Source: Warburgia ugandensis (taxonomy: Eukaryota > Streptophyta > Magnoliopsida > Canellales > Canellaceae). From it: a stretch of DNA of 64,000 bases. How positions within the stretch are numbered: the first letter of the stretch is position 1; each line of letters starts with the position of its first letter. Under the pieces are notes generated by a model. That model worked only from the letters and a program-made list of their open reading frames with translations, searched no databases and was not told the DNA's origin. The stretch lies in the NCBI GenBank assembly GCA_035236585.1, contig CP141127.1, forward strand, positions 44,902,001 through 44,966,000, written 5' to 3'. The translations under genes and the position numbers were made by a program. Positions 45,324 through 57,590 of the stretch are shown here, one piece after another.

Positions 45324-47057
45324 TGTTGATACTTTTCCACAAGTGCACAGCCTATTGTAGTATAGCTATGCAAATACAGGTCGATCCCAAAGGGACTCGC
45401 TTTAAAAGATGCAGTTTTAGATAAAATTTAATTAATAAATAAATTAAAACTAATGAATATAATAGAAATAAAATGACAATATAATAAAAAATCTCAATTT
45501 ATTTAACTTCTGTAATGTACAGAATTTCTAAATCCAAGAGAATAGAAAATAACACTCAACAAACAGCATTGGATATCATTGTCCCTGGATAGGCAGAATG
45601 TGGATAATGGAAAACCAAAATATTCAGGGACACAGAAGTAAATAAAATGAGGACACAAATGGTATTAAAATGAAAGGATAGAAATAAAATTTCCTTAAAT
45701 AACAAAGGGCAGAACTAGAATTTTGTTAACATTTTGCTTTTTAAGAAAAACCAGACAAAACTCGACGAGGAGAATGCCGGAGAATGGAGGAGATGTAGCC
45801 AGAGGAGAACGAGGAAAGGGGGAGGAGAAGAGTGTGGGGAAAAACCCACTCTGGATTTTCTCTCCCTAGGCGGTCGGTGACAAAGAACCACTTGATCTGG
45901 ACTAGGGCTTGTTCATGGTCGGTGATGAGGAAAAGCGAGTGGTTTGGGCTGGACATCGCATCGTCTGGTCTGTGCTAGGTGATCTGGAAGAAAGCCAAAC
46001 TTGATTTGGAGTTTCTGGGCCATCGTCTGGTCCCATCCAGAGTAGATGGGTTGCAGGCTGGAGTGGATGGATGGCTGGAAGCATGTGAGAATGGAAAAAA
46101 ATGATGCCTTTCTAGGCGTCGTCTAGTTTAGATGCGTCGTTGGTCTAGGCGTGTGTCCTGTGAATGAATGAAAATGATGGGTTAGGGGGGTGTAGTTAGA
46201 TGGAGAAGCTGGTTTGTCTGGCCACCGTATGGAGCAGATGAACCTGGGCTAGGACGCCTAGCTTCTATTGGTTTAGCCTGGGATTTGGATAAAAGGTGAG
46301 AGCCTGGAATGGGAAACATGGAAGAGAGAGGGAGAATGTGTAAGAGTTGTATGGTAATGGAAGAACTTGGTTTGAGGATCTGGTGTAGCAAAGAGGCTGG
46401 AATGATCTGTGAAGTGTAGTGGTGCTTTTAACAAAAACAAAAGATGAGAGGTATGGGAAAACTAAAACGGGAGAGAGAAATTGAATGAACAGTAAAAGAC
46501 ACAATTCAATTAGAAAAGGAAGCCTAAGAAAAAAACAAGTCAAAACTACTAAAAGCAAAAAACTCTCCTTAGGCTTGTGTGGCTCTCCCATTTATAATTG
46601 TTTTCTCTTCCATATTTTACTCAAACTCTTTCCTTGAAGAGTTAGATTCCTATGGGGAAACTTTCTCCCAATTAGGATTCCATCCCTTTTAGGAATCCTC
46701 TTCCTTTTACAACTCCTCTTACAATTACGAATCCTCTTTGATTAGGACACCTTCTTGCTCTTCACTAATCTGGCCCGTTGATTCTTGAGGGATAATCTGT
46801 AACCTTGATCCTTAGCCATCCATGTCTTTCATAGTTAATCTGCAAAATAAAAGACTAAATTAAAATCATCTGAACTACACATTAATCATCTAATAGGCTC
46901 TAATGATCATCTAACCGTTGATTTTAAAATTTTAAAGTTTAGATGGTCAATTTGAGCCTAATTAAAATTCAAGCTAAATTTTGCACTTTGGAACGGTGAT
47001 ATGATCTAATTGAATGCCTAAACTAGGAATTTTTTAGGCAAAATTAGACACTTTACA
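45324..47057 (-). repeat. 5' LTR of Athila-like copy 2
   Basis: The plus strand starts TGTTGATACTTTTCCACAAGTG and ends TTAGACACTTTACA. It matches 29,641-31,356 throughout. The TATA box on the minus strand is at 46,590-46,598. GCGTC words lie at 46,110-46,160 and 46,252-46,260 as in the other LTR. Open frames at 45,741-46,591 are not conserved between the LTRs. Confidence 0.75.
46590..46598 (-). promoter_or_regulatory. TATA box, Athila-like LTR (right)
   Basis: ATTATAAAT on the minus strand. As this is the 5' LTR, it would be the promoter of the element. Confidence 0.55.
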
Positions 47058-48300
47058 AGAGACTTGGCACCCTTTGGAAAGTACCTCACTACCTTCAAGG
47101 TAGGAATAACACACACCTTAGAGATGCCCTTCCTACGTAGGATCAAGGTCACTAGTTGTACAAGTATGTTAAAAGTGACCTTCTTCTCACTGCAATCAGC
47201 TATCTCCTTGTAAGTAACTAACCAATCCATCCCATGGATGACTTCATAATCAACCATATCGAGTAGGATGACATCATCATTCATCATCCCCTTCACTATG
47301 TCCCTAGAAGGTGCTCCCTGGCCTCTAATAACTCTCCCATCGGAGTCATAGTATCCAACCTAGAGGATAACAAATATGCAGGCATGTCCAAGTAGGATGC
47401 AAAAACATATGAAAGAAAGAATTACTAGATCCTAGATCAAAGAGGATCATAACATGCCTACCAACAATCAGTAAAAGACTTTCCACCACCTAGGTCTAGG
47501 CGTGTGCTTGCCTTGAAGTAATAATAGAAACTCATCACTGCTAATGTGGGGCCATCTCTACCCTACATCCAATTTCAATTAGTCGGACTCGATGTCCTCT
47601 GAGACAGTCTCTAAAGAAATGTCCTGACTCTCCACAATCAAAGCATCTAAAGGATTGTCTTTGTAATGGTAGCTGCTGATGCTAATACTGCTACTATGGA
47701 AATCTACCTTGCAAATGATAGAGCTCTTGTTCACATCCCTATTTGAAGGCCTCTATAACTACATCAGTGAAAAAGGATCTCTTGCCTTTACTCAATTGAC
47801 TTGAACTACCCATGTCTAAGTCTCTGTCGTTAGCCCTAGTCCTAAGGAATCCCTCTAAAACATAGAGATCACACTTGCTGCCCCTACCACCAATTTAGAA
47901 TGCTATAAAATCACTTGACTCCTTAATCCAGGTGTGAACTTATCAATAAATCTATCTACTACCTCCTAATCTATGGTAATGGCAATAGTAGCAAACCTCC
48001 TCAGCCAGTAGGCCGGTTCAATTACTATTAAACTATCTGATCTCTCTGCTCTAATGTAGCCAACTCTCTTTCTATCACCAATTCCTTATAAGGTAAAGAT
48101 AGTGATCTACATAGGCCTTCTTAAGGGCCTTCTAAACAAAGTCTCAATAATGGAGGGATGTGCCCTCTTAAATGACTAACACCAAAATTCTTATAATTAC
48201 ATTTTTAGTGTCCCCAAATTAGATTCACATTGAGATTTGAGGTAAATATCCTAAAGGACTGAGTAGCATCTTCTCTCAATGATAGTAGCTATACGCTACA
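47058..48300 (-). pseudogene. gag-protease fragment of minus-strand chromovirus
   Basis: Reading leftwards on the minus strand, a Gag piece (FIDKFTPGLRSQVI, near 47,900) is followed by a zinc knuckle CFDCGESGHFFRDC (47,603-47,645, Cys-X2-Cys-X4-His-X4-Cys). Then come a protease active site changed from DTGS to LFDLGSSNSFF (about 47,430) and the protease end DMVDYEVIHGMDWL followed by VVRYFPKGAKSL. The open frame at 47,018-47,296 is part of this. It has several stops and one frameshift. It ends at the Athila-like LTR, and the reverse transcriptase continues at 29,640. About 0.5 kb is missing between the two by comparison with the Tekay element. Confidence 0.78.
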
Positions 48301-50500
48301 GCAATCTAATACTTACAAAGACTCATAATAATATATCATGTTCTATGGATTCTAAACTCATTAAATAATTCTCTACTATAAGAATTCATTCATAAACATG
48401 TCTAAAATTTATGATCAAATTATCACCATGATTCAAACGTTCTCATATAGATTAGCACTAAAACCTTCTAGTATCCATGTGTTCATTAGATTTCCATTAG
48501 GATTACCAACATGTTCATATCAATGTCAAAATTCTCTTATTCATATCATAATTCATTCATTGTGTTCATGTCCAGATGTCTTACCTAAGACACGTGTATA
48601 ATAAGTACCTTTTGATCCAAAAGCAATTAAACAACAAATGTTAGATAGTCCCATATAGTATAATGTCTAAATAAACACCTTTTTTAGTTTGTCTTCTAAT
48701 ATCATAAGAAATCACTTGAACTCATTCATGAAGTTTCTATATTAATGGCCGAATTCTCCACTCATCTATTGATCTTTCTTATCATTTAGTAATCATCCTT
48801 ATAAAACTGTTGTTATATCCTTTAAGCACTGTGCACCTTGAATTCATAACTAGAAGTCTCAATAATCATTAAATAGGTATTTACTTCTCATAACTAGCTA
48901 TCAGTATTTCTATACATGTAAGGACTAACTGGTTTTCACCTCGTAGATCAATAATTCATTTACATAACTTGGTCAAACTGCCATTGATTTTCATAATACC
49001 AAATTTATTCCATCAAATATATTCACTACATGCATGAACTAATGCTTTAATTCTCTTAATTTCTTCAAGTTATTTTCCATAGTGACTATTTTCTGCTATC
49101 TTTTTCATTACAATCATAATATTATTGCTCAATAGTTATCATAATCTTCCAAGGTTTATACACATCATCAAAATTGAAACATGAATTCTCAAAAGGTCGC
49201 ATGCAAATAGATCCATCAACTAACAAAGTTTTCATTTTGATACACTAATTTTATACCCTTGTACTACTATTCCTTATTCGAAGAATTATACTAATTTCAT
49301 ACGATTACTCCTCTTACTCCTACTAGGACTAAAATCTATTTTCTTAGAACTTGCCACTCTCATCAACATTACCCTTATGAGTTATTCCTATAATTCACAT
49401 ATAAACAACTCAATGAGTTATTCATATAACTCAAACTTTGGCTATTTGTCATTAGTCATGAGTGCTCATTATGGACCCTAAATCACAGGGTTCCACATGC
49501 CTCTACTATCGCACTATATACAAATGAATGTCAAAATAACGGTCCCTCTATGCAACGGATAAAACCCAATTAAGTCTGCATCTATCACGCCAATACCAAG
49601 ACTAATAAATGTTGTGCACCGTAAGAGTTCCCCAAACTCTTATAACCCACCCCCCTCCCTCTCCCTAGGCAATGTGGGACTAACTCTCAGGGTTACCCAT
49701 AACAGACATCATGTAGCTTAACGCCACACTTATAACCGCCACTAGAACTGACTAGGGCTAACAAGCCCCCTTTTTATAGCAGGCATCATATGTATAAAGG
49801 TTTAGAGGGGGGTGATCAATCCTCACCCTCCTAGAACAGCATCCAACGGGCCACCATATGCCCTTCATAACATAATAATACTAGGCATCATTACATACCG
49901 TCATAACATATAAAACCATAGAAATCCATGCATAAGTGAAAACATGCAAAAATTTAGATCTCATAGCACTATACCACCATTTAAAAACAAACCCTCATAA
50001 GGGTTGAGTTTGAGGATTTCACATCCCTTGTCATTTCATAAATCATGAAGTCCTTGTAATTGCAAATACATTTGGATGTACAAGCTTTCAATTTAATAAT
50101 AAAGCAACATGCCATTCAAAACTGATAGTTGCATGAAGTACAAGTACTCTAACTGTATAAATCATAAATCTTAAAATCTCAATTTTAACTATTTTCAAAT
50201 ATGGTGGAATAATCATCAATAGTTTTCATATTTAACAAAAACATATCGGTGTGAAAACTATGTACCTCTTTTGTCATGCTTGATGATTTAGTTATATCCC
50301 TCCAATTCATTCATCAACCAACTGTTAATATTCCTGATTCCTTGTCAATGTCAAGTTATATAAATAATTACAAAAAAGAATCTATTCTAGCCCTAATTTG
50401 ATGGTCAAGATAATTTGCTAATCATGAAACCATTAGGTTTCAAACAAGCCATCACCCTTAACTATATGATCTTAGCTACTTAGGCTCTTGGTCTACTTTC
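48301..50500 (-). other. Probable leader/LTR sequence of minus-strand chromovirus
   Basis: No coding domain or convincing primer site. The stretch 49,480-49,900 has the GC-richer, phrase-like character of the late part of Tekay-type LTRs in minus orientation (compare 3300-3500). The right LTR may therefore be much longer than its left, truncated partner. Confidence 0.35.
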
Positions 50501-51920
50501 CACATCACGGATCATCTAAGGCTATTGGAGTTCTAATTAGTCATTCACCAATGATTGATCATTGGTCAGATGTGAGGAACAGTGTCAAATCATCCATTGA
50601 TCTACTGCTCATTCCCAAGATTGGTGATCCGATAGCTAGAAGTAGTTAAATCTTGATGTCACCATGTTATTAGATATTTTTAGCTAATTGGTCAATGAAA
50701 CTTAGCTCATCCAATGTCAATTTGGGGTTTAGGAATGCAATGACAACATCTAATCACAAATCAAGCATCGCTAAGTCCTTGTTCCTTTATTATCTGATTG
50801 GATGGTTTAGATTATTCACTCAATCTCCCTCCAGATCTTTCAATTTCTACCATATACTAGTTAATTCAATGTTCACAAACTCATCCATGGTATCCCATCA
50901 TCAATTAGACATCAAGAAGTCACTTTTTAAATAGTGATAGAGTGGATGATTGAGATTGTTTGATTAGTTTCTAGCTCAGATTGACAATCTTAATTAGATC
51001 CAAGCCATATCAAGCACATATTTATCTATTCCTAGGTTTGGATTAAGAAATGGATGGTTAGATCATCCAAAAGACATAGATCTAGCATGAATAGTATGAA
51101 ATTAGCTAAAATCTCAAATCAATATTTGGGTTTCATAGATCCTACCTCTTGGATGTACTTTCATGTTTTCTCCACCTTTGGATGAACTGGATTGACTCCA
51201 TTTTCTAGGGAAACCCTCCAATCATGCCGTTTGCCTTTCACCTCTCCGATTGGTGGTCAAGATCACTTTGGATTCCCCATCAACCTTGGGGGTTTTGATT
51301 ATCTCTCTGAGCTGAGTAACATGATCAGTTCAGATCCTTGATCCAAACTAGCATAATCTATAATGACGAGTTAAATTTTTTGGCACCCAAAAACCCTCAT
51401 TTTCTTCACCCACTAGCGTGTTAGGTTCTTCTTGTGCCAGGTTTCTCTCTCCTTCCTCTCTCTTCTCCCTCTTCTCCCTCTTCTCTTATTCTCCTTCTTC
51501 CTTTTCTTTCTCTTCCTTTCATCCCTTCACACACACACACACACACACTCTGTCTGTCAAGTTGAGAATAGATCAAATAGTCTATTCATAATTCTCTTAA
51601 GTGGGGAGGGGTGCCTTTATTAAATACAACCCCCTCTATTTTAGGTCTTCCTTGCTTTTTTATCTTAATTTTACAAAAATTCCCATCATACTTAAAATGT
51701 AATAACTTCTTTATTTGAACTTTGATTTCAGTATTTTTTATTTCATTGGAATCATATAAATGTGTAATTTTCATTTTTGATAGTATTGAGTCCAAATTTT
51801 TAGTTTTCAAAGGGGTCACTTACATAGAACTGAATTTTACTAAATTTAATTCCTGATTTTCAGCTCAATTAAGATATACTATATTGTATGAAAAGGAACA
51901 CAAAATTAAGTGTTGTTACA
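50501..51920 (-). repeat. 5' LTR of minus-strand chromovirus (at least the first 1.4 kb)
   Basis: On the minus strand it starts TGTAACAACACTTAATTTTG at 51,920. It is collinear with 23,951-24,411 plus 27,157-28,102 and shows the uninterrupted target of the solo LTR at 24,417. The pyrimidine-rich tract (51,440-51,550) ends in a (CA)n run where the other LTR has (CT)n. The far end is uncertain. Confidence 0.6.
51529..51549. repeat. (CA)n microsatellite in LTR
   Basis: Ten or so CA units at the position of (CT)n in the partner LTR. Confidence 0.85.
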
Positions 51921-52216
51921 TTGACTTGATCCTTTGATCTTGATCTTGTATTTTCATCTTAATCGATCTCGCCTGTCAAATCATTATCTCTCTTCCTACA
52001 AAAGATAAAAATTATTAATTAATTCCTAAAAAAATACAATCAATCACATGCGTACTTGGGATTAGCCTTTGAACCTACAAAATAACAAACTTTTACTTTA
52101 GTAGGTGAAAAATGTATGTGTTATCAATTTTGGTCTAGAAATCCTAATTTAACACTATGAGTTGTAACACATGGGTACTAATTGGGTTGTTTTTATGAAA
52201 AATTAGGCACTCATCA
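51921..52216 (-). repeat. Athila-type LTR (LTR-B) start, minus strand
   Basis: On the minus strand it begins TGATGAGTGCCTAATTTTTC at 52,216 and matches the first 290 bp of the plus-strand arm at 21,238. It is broken at 51,921 by the chromovirus LTR. It is probably the missing outer end of the arm at 22,715-23,950. About 70 bp overlap between the two pieces, so the join is not a simple 5-bp duplication. Confidence 0.6.
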
Positions 52217-52720
52217 AGGTGGTTGGGAGTTGGGGGAGGGGTAGGTTTGGTCGTCACCAGAGGGAGGAGGTAAGAGGTGGGGGTAATAGTCTTCGGTACA
52301 TGGAAGGTTGACGAGTGGGTTTCAGTCACCAGTGCAGTAAGCAGTGCAGGGGGGAGCGGTCATTGATGTAGTGAGTAGTGGGGGCAGTGATCATCGATGT
52401 AGGGAGGAGGTGGTGGTGGGGAGTCAATCATCGGTGTAGGGAGCCGGTGGGGCGCTTTGGTGATCTCCATAGGAAGGGGGGTTGGGATCCTAGGGAGGCG
52501 GTAGAGGAAGGGGGAAGAGGAAGAGGAGGTGAAGGGGGTCAGTCATCGGCATAGGAAGAAGGTGGGGGCATCGATGGTCACCATTGATAGAAGGGCAAGG
52601 TAGGGGTAGGGGTTGTAGTGAGGAAGTACAGGGAGGGGGAAGAGGAAGGGGGGATTGGTAGTCAATGTAGGGAGGTGGTTTGGGGCTTCGGTGGTCGATG
52701 CTGGGAGGAGGGTGAGGGGG
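52217..52720. repeat. G-rich repetitive block, middle part
   Basis: Degenerate units such as TCATCGATGTAGGGAGGAGGTG, with many GGGG runs on the plus strand. Same vocabulary as 20,950-21,237. Confidence 0.55.
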
Positions 52721-55700
52721 TGTAATATCCTCAAATTCTATATATAATTTTTAATAATAAAGTAAAACTATAAATATTTTAAATCGAATTGATGATTCAA
52801 ACATTAAAAATTGGATTTTACTGGAAAAAAGGAATCAAATGACACTAAGAATGCTCAAATTGGAGATCTTATGAAAAATTTACCCAATTATTTCGCAAAG
52901 GGTAAAATTGACATTTGACAAGTGGGGCCCACATTATGCTGATGATGGTCCTAGAATTTAGATAGAACAATCCAGATTAAGAAACCTACTAATTACACGA
53001 TTAATCGTGGTTATCTCACCATAACTGTATTTAAGGTAAAAGACTCTTTTCCATAACACTATTCACCTTCGTCTTCTCCTCTAATTCTCCCCTTTTTCCA
53101 TAATCAAACGTGATCAGATCTAACTATATTCAACATCATAGATAGATCTCACCTTCTTCCATGGAGTTGTAGCAATTGGTTGCCTAAAGAGCATCACAAT
53201 CGTGCCTTTTGCCATCCATCTCTCATTCATGGTTAAAACCATCAAGATTAGATTTTTAATCAATGTAAGAGGTATGATTCAATTTCCTTCCCTTCCATTG
53301 GCTTTAATTCATAGGCTTTTATTGTTCCTAACTACTAGAACAGAGATTGCATGTGGGTAGGGTTTGAATTTAGGAAAAACAATGGCATAGTAGAAAACCC
53401 ATCTCAAAGACAACTCAGATGAATGATTTGAATTGTCCATTGGATTCAGAGACGCTCAAAACCTTATAAATGGTAAAAATTGATTTAAAAAATCACATCA
53501 TCTAGGACTCTGATTGAGTAAAAATAGTGTGGACAATCTGGGTGCATCACCCTTGATGGACGTTGAGCCCAGGATGCGTCCACGAGATGCTCAGTCAGCG
53601 ACATGCGTGGACACGCATGCACAGCTATGATGCATGTTCACTATTGCATTCAAATAGGTCACCCAGCATCCTAGAACTAGGGACACACGTTGGGAGAGTC
53701 TTGCTGACTGGAACACATGTGGTGCGTTCTGCTGCATTCTTAGATGCAATGCATCATAGGGATGCTATTTTAGTCTGGTGTGAAGCAAATCACGCTGATA
53801 TATTCTCGTGTAAAGTGAATCTGATCCAGATTTTGATTTGGACCATCCAAAAATGAATTGAAATGTTCATTTTGCATGGGAGCTATATCAGCCCAATTTT
53901 TTATTCAAAATCCCCATTAGAATCGTTTCAATGACGCGAACATGATTTTAGCATTAAAATCTTAATCTGATCACATCTAATTAGATCAAATTCATGAAAT
54001 GTTATCAATTACTTACATCGGGCCTATCAGAGGGCAATCAAACCCTAGAACTTGGACAATTAGATGATCCAAAGGATGAATTGAGGGATCCATGGACCAG
54101 ATCATATATATTCACCCTCTGAAATTGGTATGGACAATTAATTTGACTAGAATTTGGGAATTTATCGATCAAAGAGTGATCTAACCATTAAATCAAGACA
54201 TAAATCATGGATATACACTAGAACTGGTAGATGAACATGAAATTGGACTAATATGTGATAATTAAAGCTAGAATTAATGATTCCTTCATAAATAGAGGCC
54301 TTAAAGAACGATCCAATGGTTGGATCACCACGAATTCCATTGATATGGAATGAATTAAACCTTTTCTAATTAGGAGACATTAAATTGGAAAATTACAACT
54401 CTAATAAATAATTAGTTGAAGTAGATGAGTATTGAATATTATGGAAACTGATTTAATAAAGATAAATCAGACAATCAAGACTATTGATCTAGATCGAAAG
54501 CTAAATTAGGGGATCATTATACAAATTGATATATAAATGAACACAACCTAAGAGTAAAACTTATAATGGATTTCATTGAGGAAAATAAATGATGCAAAAT
54601 AGCACTATGGTACTAACATGTACATAAGAGTGTGTGAGCTGAGAGGATTACGCACCTGATTTGGTTTTTTCATTACCGAGGTAGGTGATGACATTTAATG
54701 TTGCAAATTGTTTTCTAAAATCTCATAGATCATAGCATTTTGATTGACTAGGACTATTTGCAACATGGCTTCTTATGTGTACACGTGATTTATAATTTAT
54801 TATGCTATGATTGGATATGAGATTTTGATACTGAATTGAATGGATTTTTATGAACGAACTATTTTTGGTATGGATACCTATGGATTTTATATATGAATTG
54901 TAAATATCTCTTCATTATTGCATCACTAAGATTAGATAATTTTCATAGAATAGATGGCGGAGCCTTGGTGGCATATCCTTGAGAGGCTAACCCCGAGATG
55001 AGGAGGATGCCTTAGGATGGTTAGCCACACGAGCTCCTGATTTTTTGAGATACATGATGTTCGTGTTTTTGTAATTTATGACGGGTGCTCTCACCCTAAT
55101 GGATGTCATGCTAGGAGGGATTAGGGCAGGCCAACCACCATCTGAATTTACGGGAAGATAGACACCTGCCTACAAATGGCACTCAATAAGGGTTAGTATC
55201 ATGGCTAGTCCACACTACCGGTCCAGTCCCACCAATGTGGATGGACAGTGAGTCTCTTGTTACGATGTCAACGGGGAGTGGTAGTCGATAGACTTGGGAT
55301 GTATGTGTGCATGACGAGCAACATGACAATCCATACTTTTGTTTTGTATGTGTGCATGATGAGCATTGATATATTCCTATGTGCATGGGAGTTATGACAC
55401 TTAGAGGATTGGTACGAATACTCAAGACTTGTTGTGTAAGTACATGGCACGCTCATGGGACCCACTTATTGGGTGCCTCGCTTATTGACATTCTGTTCAT
55501 ATAAGATTTTACCAGATCATGCTTTACTTCCATGAAATCCATGTTTTATTGCACATGATGTTTTACTACCATATTGATATTGTTTATGACATTCATATTT
55601 CATGGATATTGTGATCTACATTTATATCAACATTTGTTTCTCGAATTTTTTTTTTATGCTACAATTATTATTAAATTAAATGTCTATATACCTACACAAG

Positions 55701-56237
55701 CAATAGCTTGCTAAGGCATTGCTTTATTTTTCAATGCCTCAGATATTAAGGGCGATAGCAGGAAAGGCAAAAGCATGGAAGAATAGTGATAGTAGTGGGG
55801 ACCATCTTTATCTTGTTGACAGATAGATCGACGTGAGTGGTTAGATAGCCTCCATTTCAGATTAACTTTATGGGCTGTATATACTCATAATTGAGTTTGA
55901 TTATGACACTTATATACTATAGATACGTTATTGAATATGGTGGAATGTTATGATGGATAGACCCTAGGCCACATTATTATGTTTTCTGGATACTTATTGT
56001 TTAAAATAAAGGCACCTTTGGTTTTTGACTTTGTATTTGATATTGGCATTTGTTTAAATTTATTGTAGCATATGTATATTAATTTTGTGATGTTTTTGGA
56101 AGTCGTATAACACCTATGGGTTTCTAAATTAATGTTTTAAATATATTAGTAAGTAGAAGCTTTTTATACCAGGGATCCCAACTATATATATTATATTTAT
56201 TATAAAAAAAAATATTAGAAAAGCCTAGGATGTTATA
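52721..56237 (+). repeat. Candidate solo LTR, Tekay-like, about 3.5 kb
   Basis: It starts TGTAATATCCTCAAATTC and ends CCTAGGATGTTATA, with G-rich block on both sides. No coding domain lies inside. A TATA-like TGTATTTAAGG lies near 53,025, followed by GATGCGTCC and TGCGTGGACACGC at 53,574-53,620. 54,960-55,480 has the GC-richer late-LTR character with a repeated TATGTGTGCATGA phrase (55,302 and 55,349). Flanking bases (GGGGG and TGGGA) do not form a convincing duplication. Confidence 0.5.
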
Positions 56238-56430
56238 TGGGATGTCTATCAACACTAGTAGGGAAGAGGGGGAGAGATGCAGGGACAAGAGAATGTACCT
56301 TACATTGGAGTGAAATTTTTCAATGGGGAGTGGTAGGGTCGATTGATGGAGAGACTATGAAGGGCACAACTATAGATGATATAAATTGAGAAGAAAATGG
56401 AAAAATGAACAAAATTTGATCATATATATG
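56238..56430. repeat. G-rich repetitive block, right part
   Basis: Continues the purine-rich block beyond the solo LTR (TGGGATG...AGGGAAGAGGGGGAGAG). Confidence 0.4.
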
Positions 56431-56605
56431 TTGGACTTTTGAAGTCATTTTAAAATTGACTTTAGAAATCACTTCTAAAGTTGTTTTTTTGGAACGACTT
56501 TAAAAGTCACTCTCTTTAAAGTCCTTTTTTTTCAAATGACTTTAAAAAGTAGTGTTTTTAAAGTCATTTTTTCCAAATGACTTTAAAATCTAATATATTT
56601 TATAT
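56431..56605. repeat. Cluster of AAGTCATTT/AAATGACTTT inverted repeats
   Basis: Many copies of AAAGTC(A/C)TTTT and (A/C)(A)ATGACTTTAAA in both orientations within 170 bp. Same vocabulary as 10,140-10,340, with a further single word at about 57,530. They look like subterminal repeats of a DNA transposon. Confidence 0.45.
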
Positions 56606-57590
56606 AATTTTCACTTCAAATATTTTTTAATTCACTTTACAATATTTTACACAAATACAATGAAGCTATTTTTTTTTATGGTAGTTATAGTTTAGTCAAG
56701 CATAAATAAGCAAAAGAACTAGGATATACAAGTGTTTTCTTGAATAAATCTTCATTTATCATCGTTTTTATTACATATATCAAATGTTAGATATTATTAC
56801 ATCTCATTAATACAAGATAGCAAATGATCAAAGAGCTAATCTTGAACTATTTCATTAAGATCTCGCCTCGTGGTATTCAAGTCACACTGCTCTCGCTCTA
56901 ATGGGGATTGATGATAAAGCTTGGAAAGTGGACATCCTCAGCTAACATGATGAAAGCATATATACTTCTCATCATCAAACACTAATGTTGGGTGAGAATG
57001 CATGAGGTTGTCTCTTTCTCCAATATTGAGGGTTAGATTGAGAAGCAGTTGTTGTTTGCAAGGAAATCTTACAAGTTTTGTTAGAATCAGAATGATCTAA
57101 CCAAGATAAAAAACCCATATTGGCTATCAATTACTCATTCTGTACATAACTAACATATATAAAGAATATGTAAATCAAGTAATTTTTAGATAACTCCTCA
57201 AATATCATCCTTTATTTACAAAGATATATATGAATTAAAATTTTCACATTGCAATCCATCTCATTCATACAAGTTATAGGAAACTAAGCTAATTGAAATA
57301 TATATATATATATTATTAGATGAAAATGTAGGACCTATCGTTTATTGTTGGCAACCCAAGCATGCTACTCACCATTATCACAAACATGGTCCTTATTCGC
57401 ACCAACTATATCACCTGAGATGCCAAAATAAAGTGATCTTTTTTATGACAAATCTTGTTGAGGTCAACTAACAATGTCAATCCGAGGACATCAAATTTAA
57501 TGGTCTTATTGTTGCTTTTAGAAGCTATTTTTAAAGTCAATTTTTTATAGAATTTTTTTTTGCAATTGCATTCACTTTAGGATGTAGCTA
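56606..57590. other. Unassigned AT-rich sequence
   Basis: No gene recognised. It may belong to the same DNA transposon as the AAGTC cluster. A short (TA)n run lies at about 57,298-57,312. Confidence 0.3.

Larger units (their letters stand above)
29641..47057 (-). mobile_element. Athila-like non-autonomous LTR retrotransposon, copy 2, with nested Tekay insertion
   Basis: Two homologous LTRs, a decayed aspartate-tRNA primer site next to the right LTR and a C-run (minus-strand purine tract) next to the left LTR define a minus-strand element. Without the Tekay insertion (34,973-44,549) it is about 7.8 kb: two 1.7-kb LTRs and a 4.4-kb interior. The interior has a leader, the unrecognised ORF X and a 2-kb 3' region with the Athila-type wording after the coding part, but no gag-pol. 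It sits inside a minus-strand chromovirus. The flanks carry AGACT at 29,636-29,640 and at 47,060-47,064, an imperfect target duplication because two extra bases lie next to the right LTR. Confidence 0.7.

Noticed and set aside
49540..49620. Primer-binding site for the minus-strand chromovirus
   Set aside because: The text near CACGCCAATACCAAG has only weak similarity to the reverse complement of the tRNA-Met site and is not next to an LTR end.
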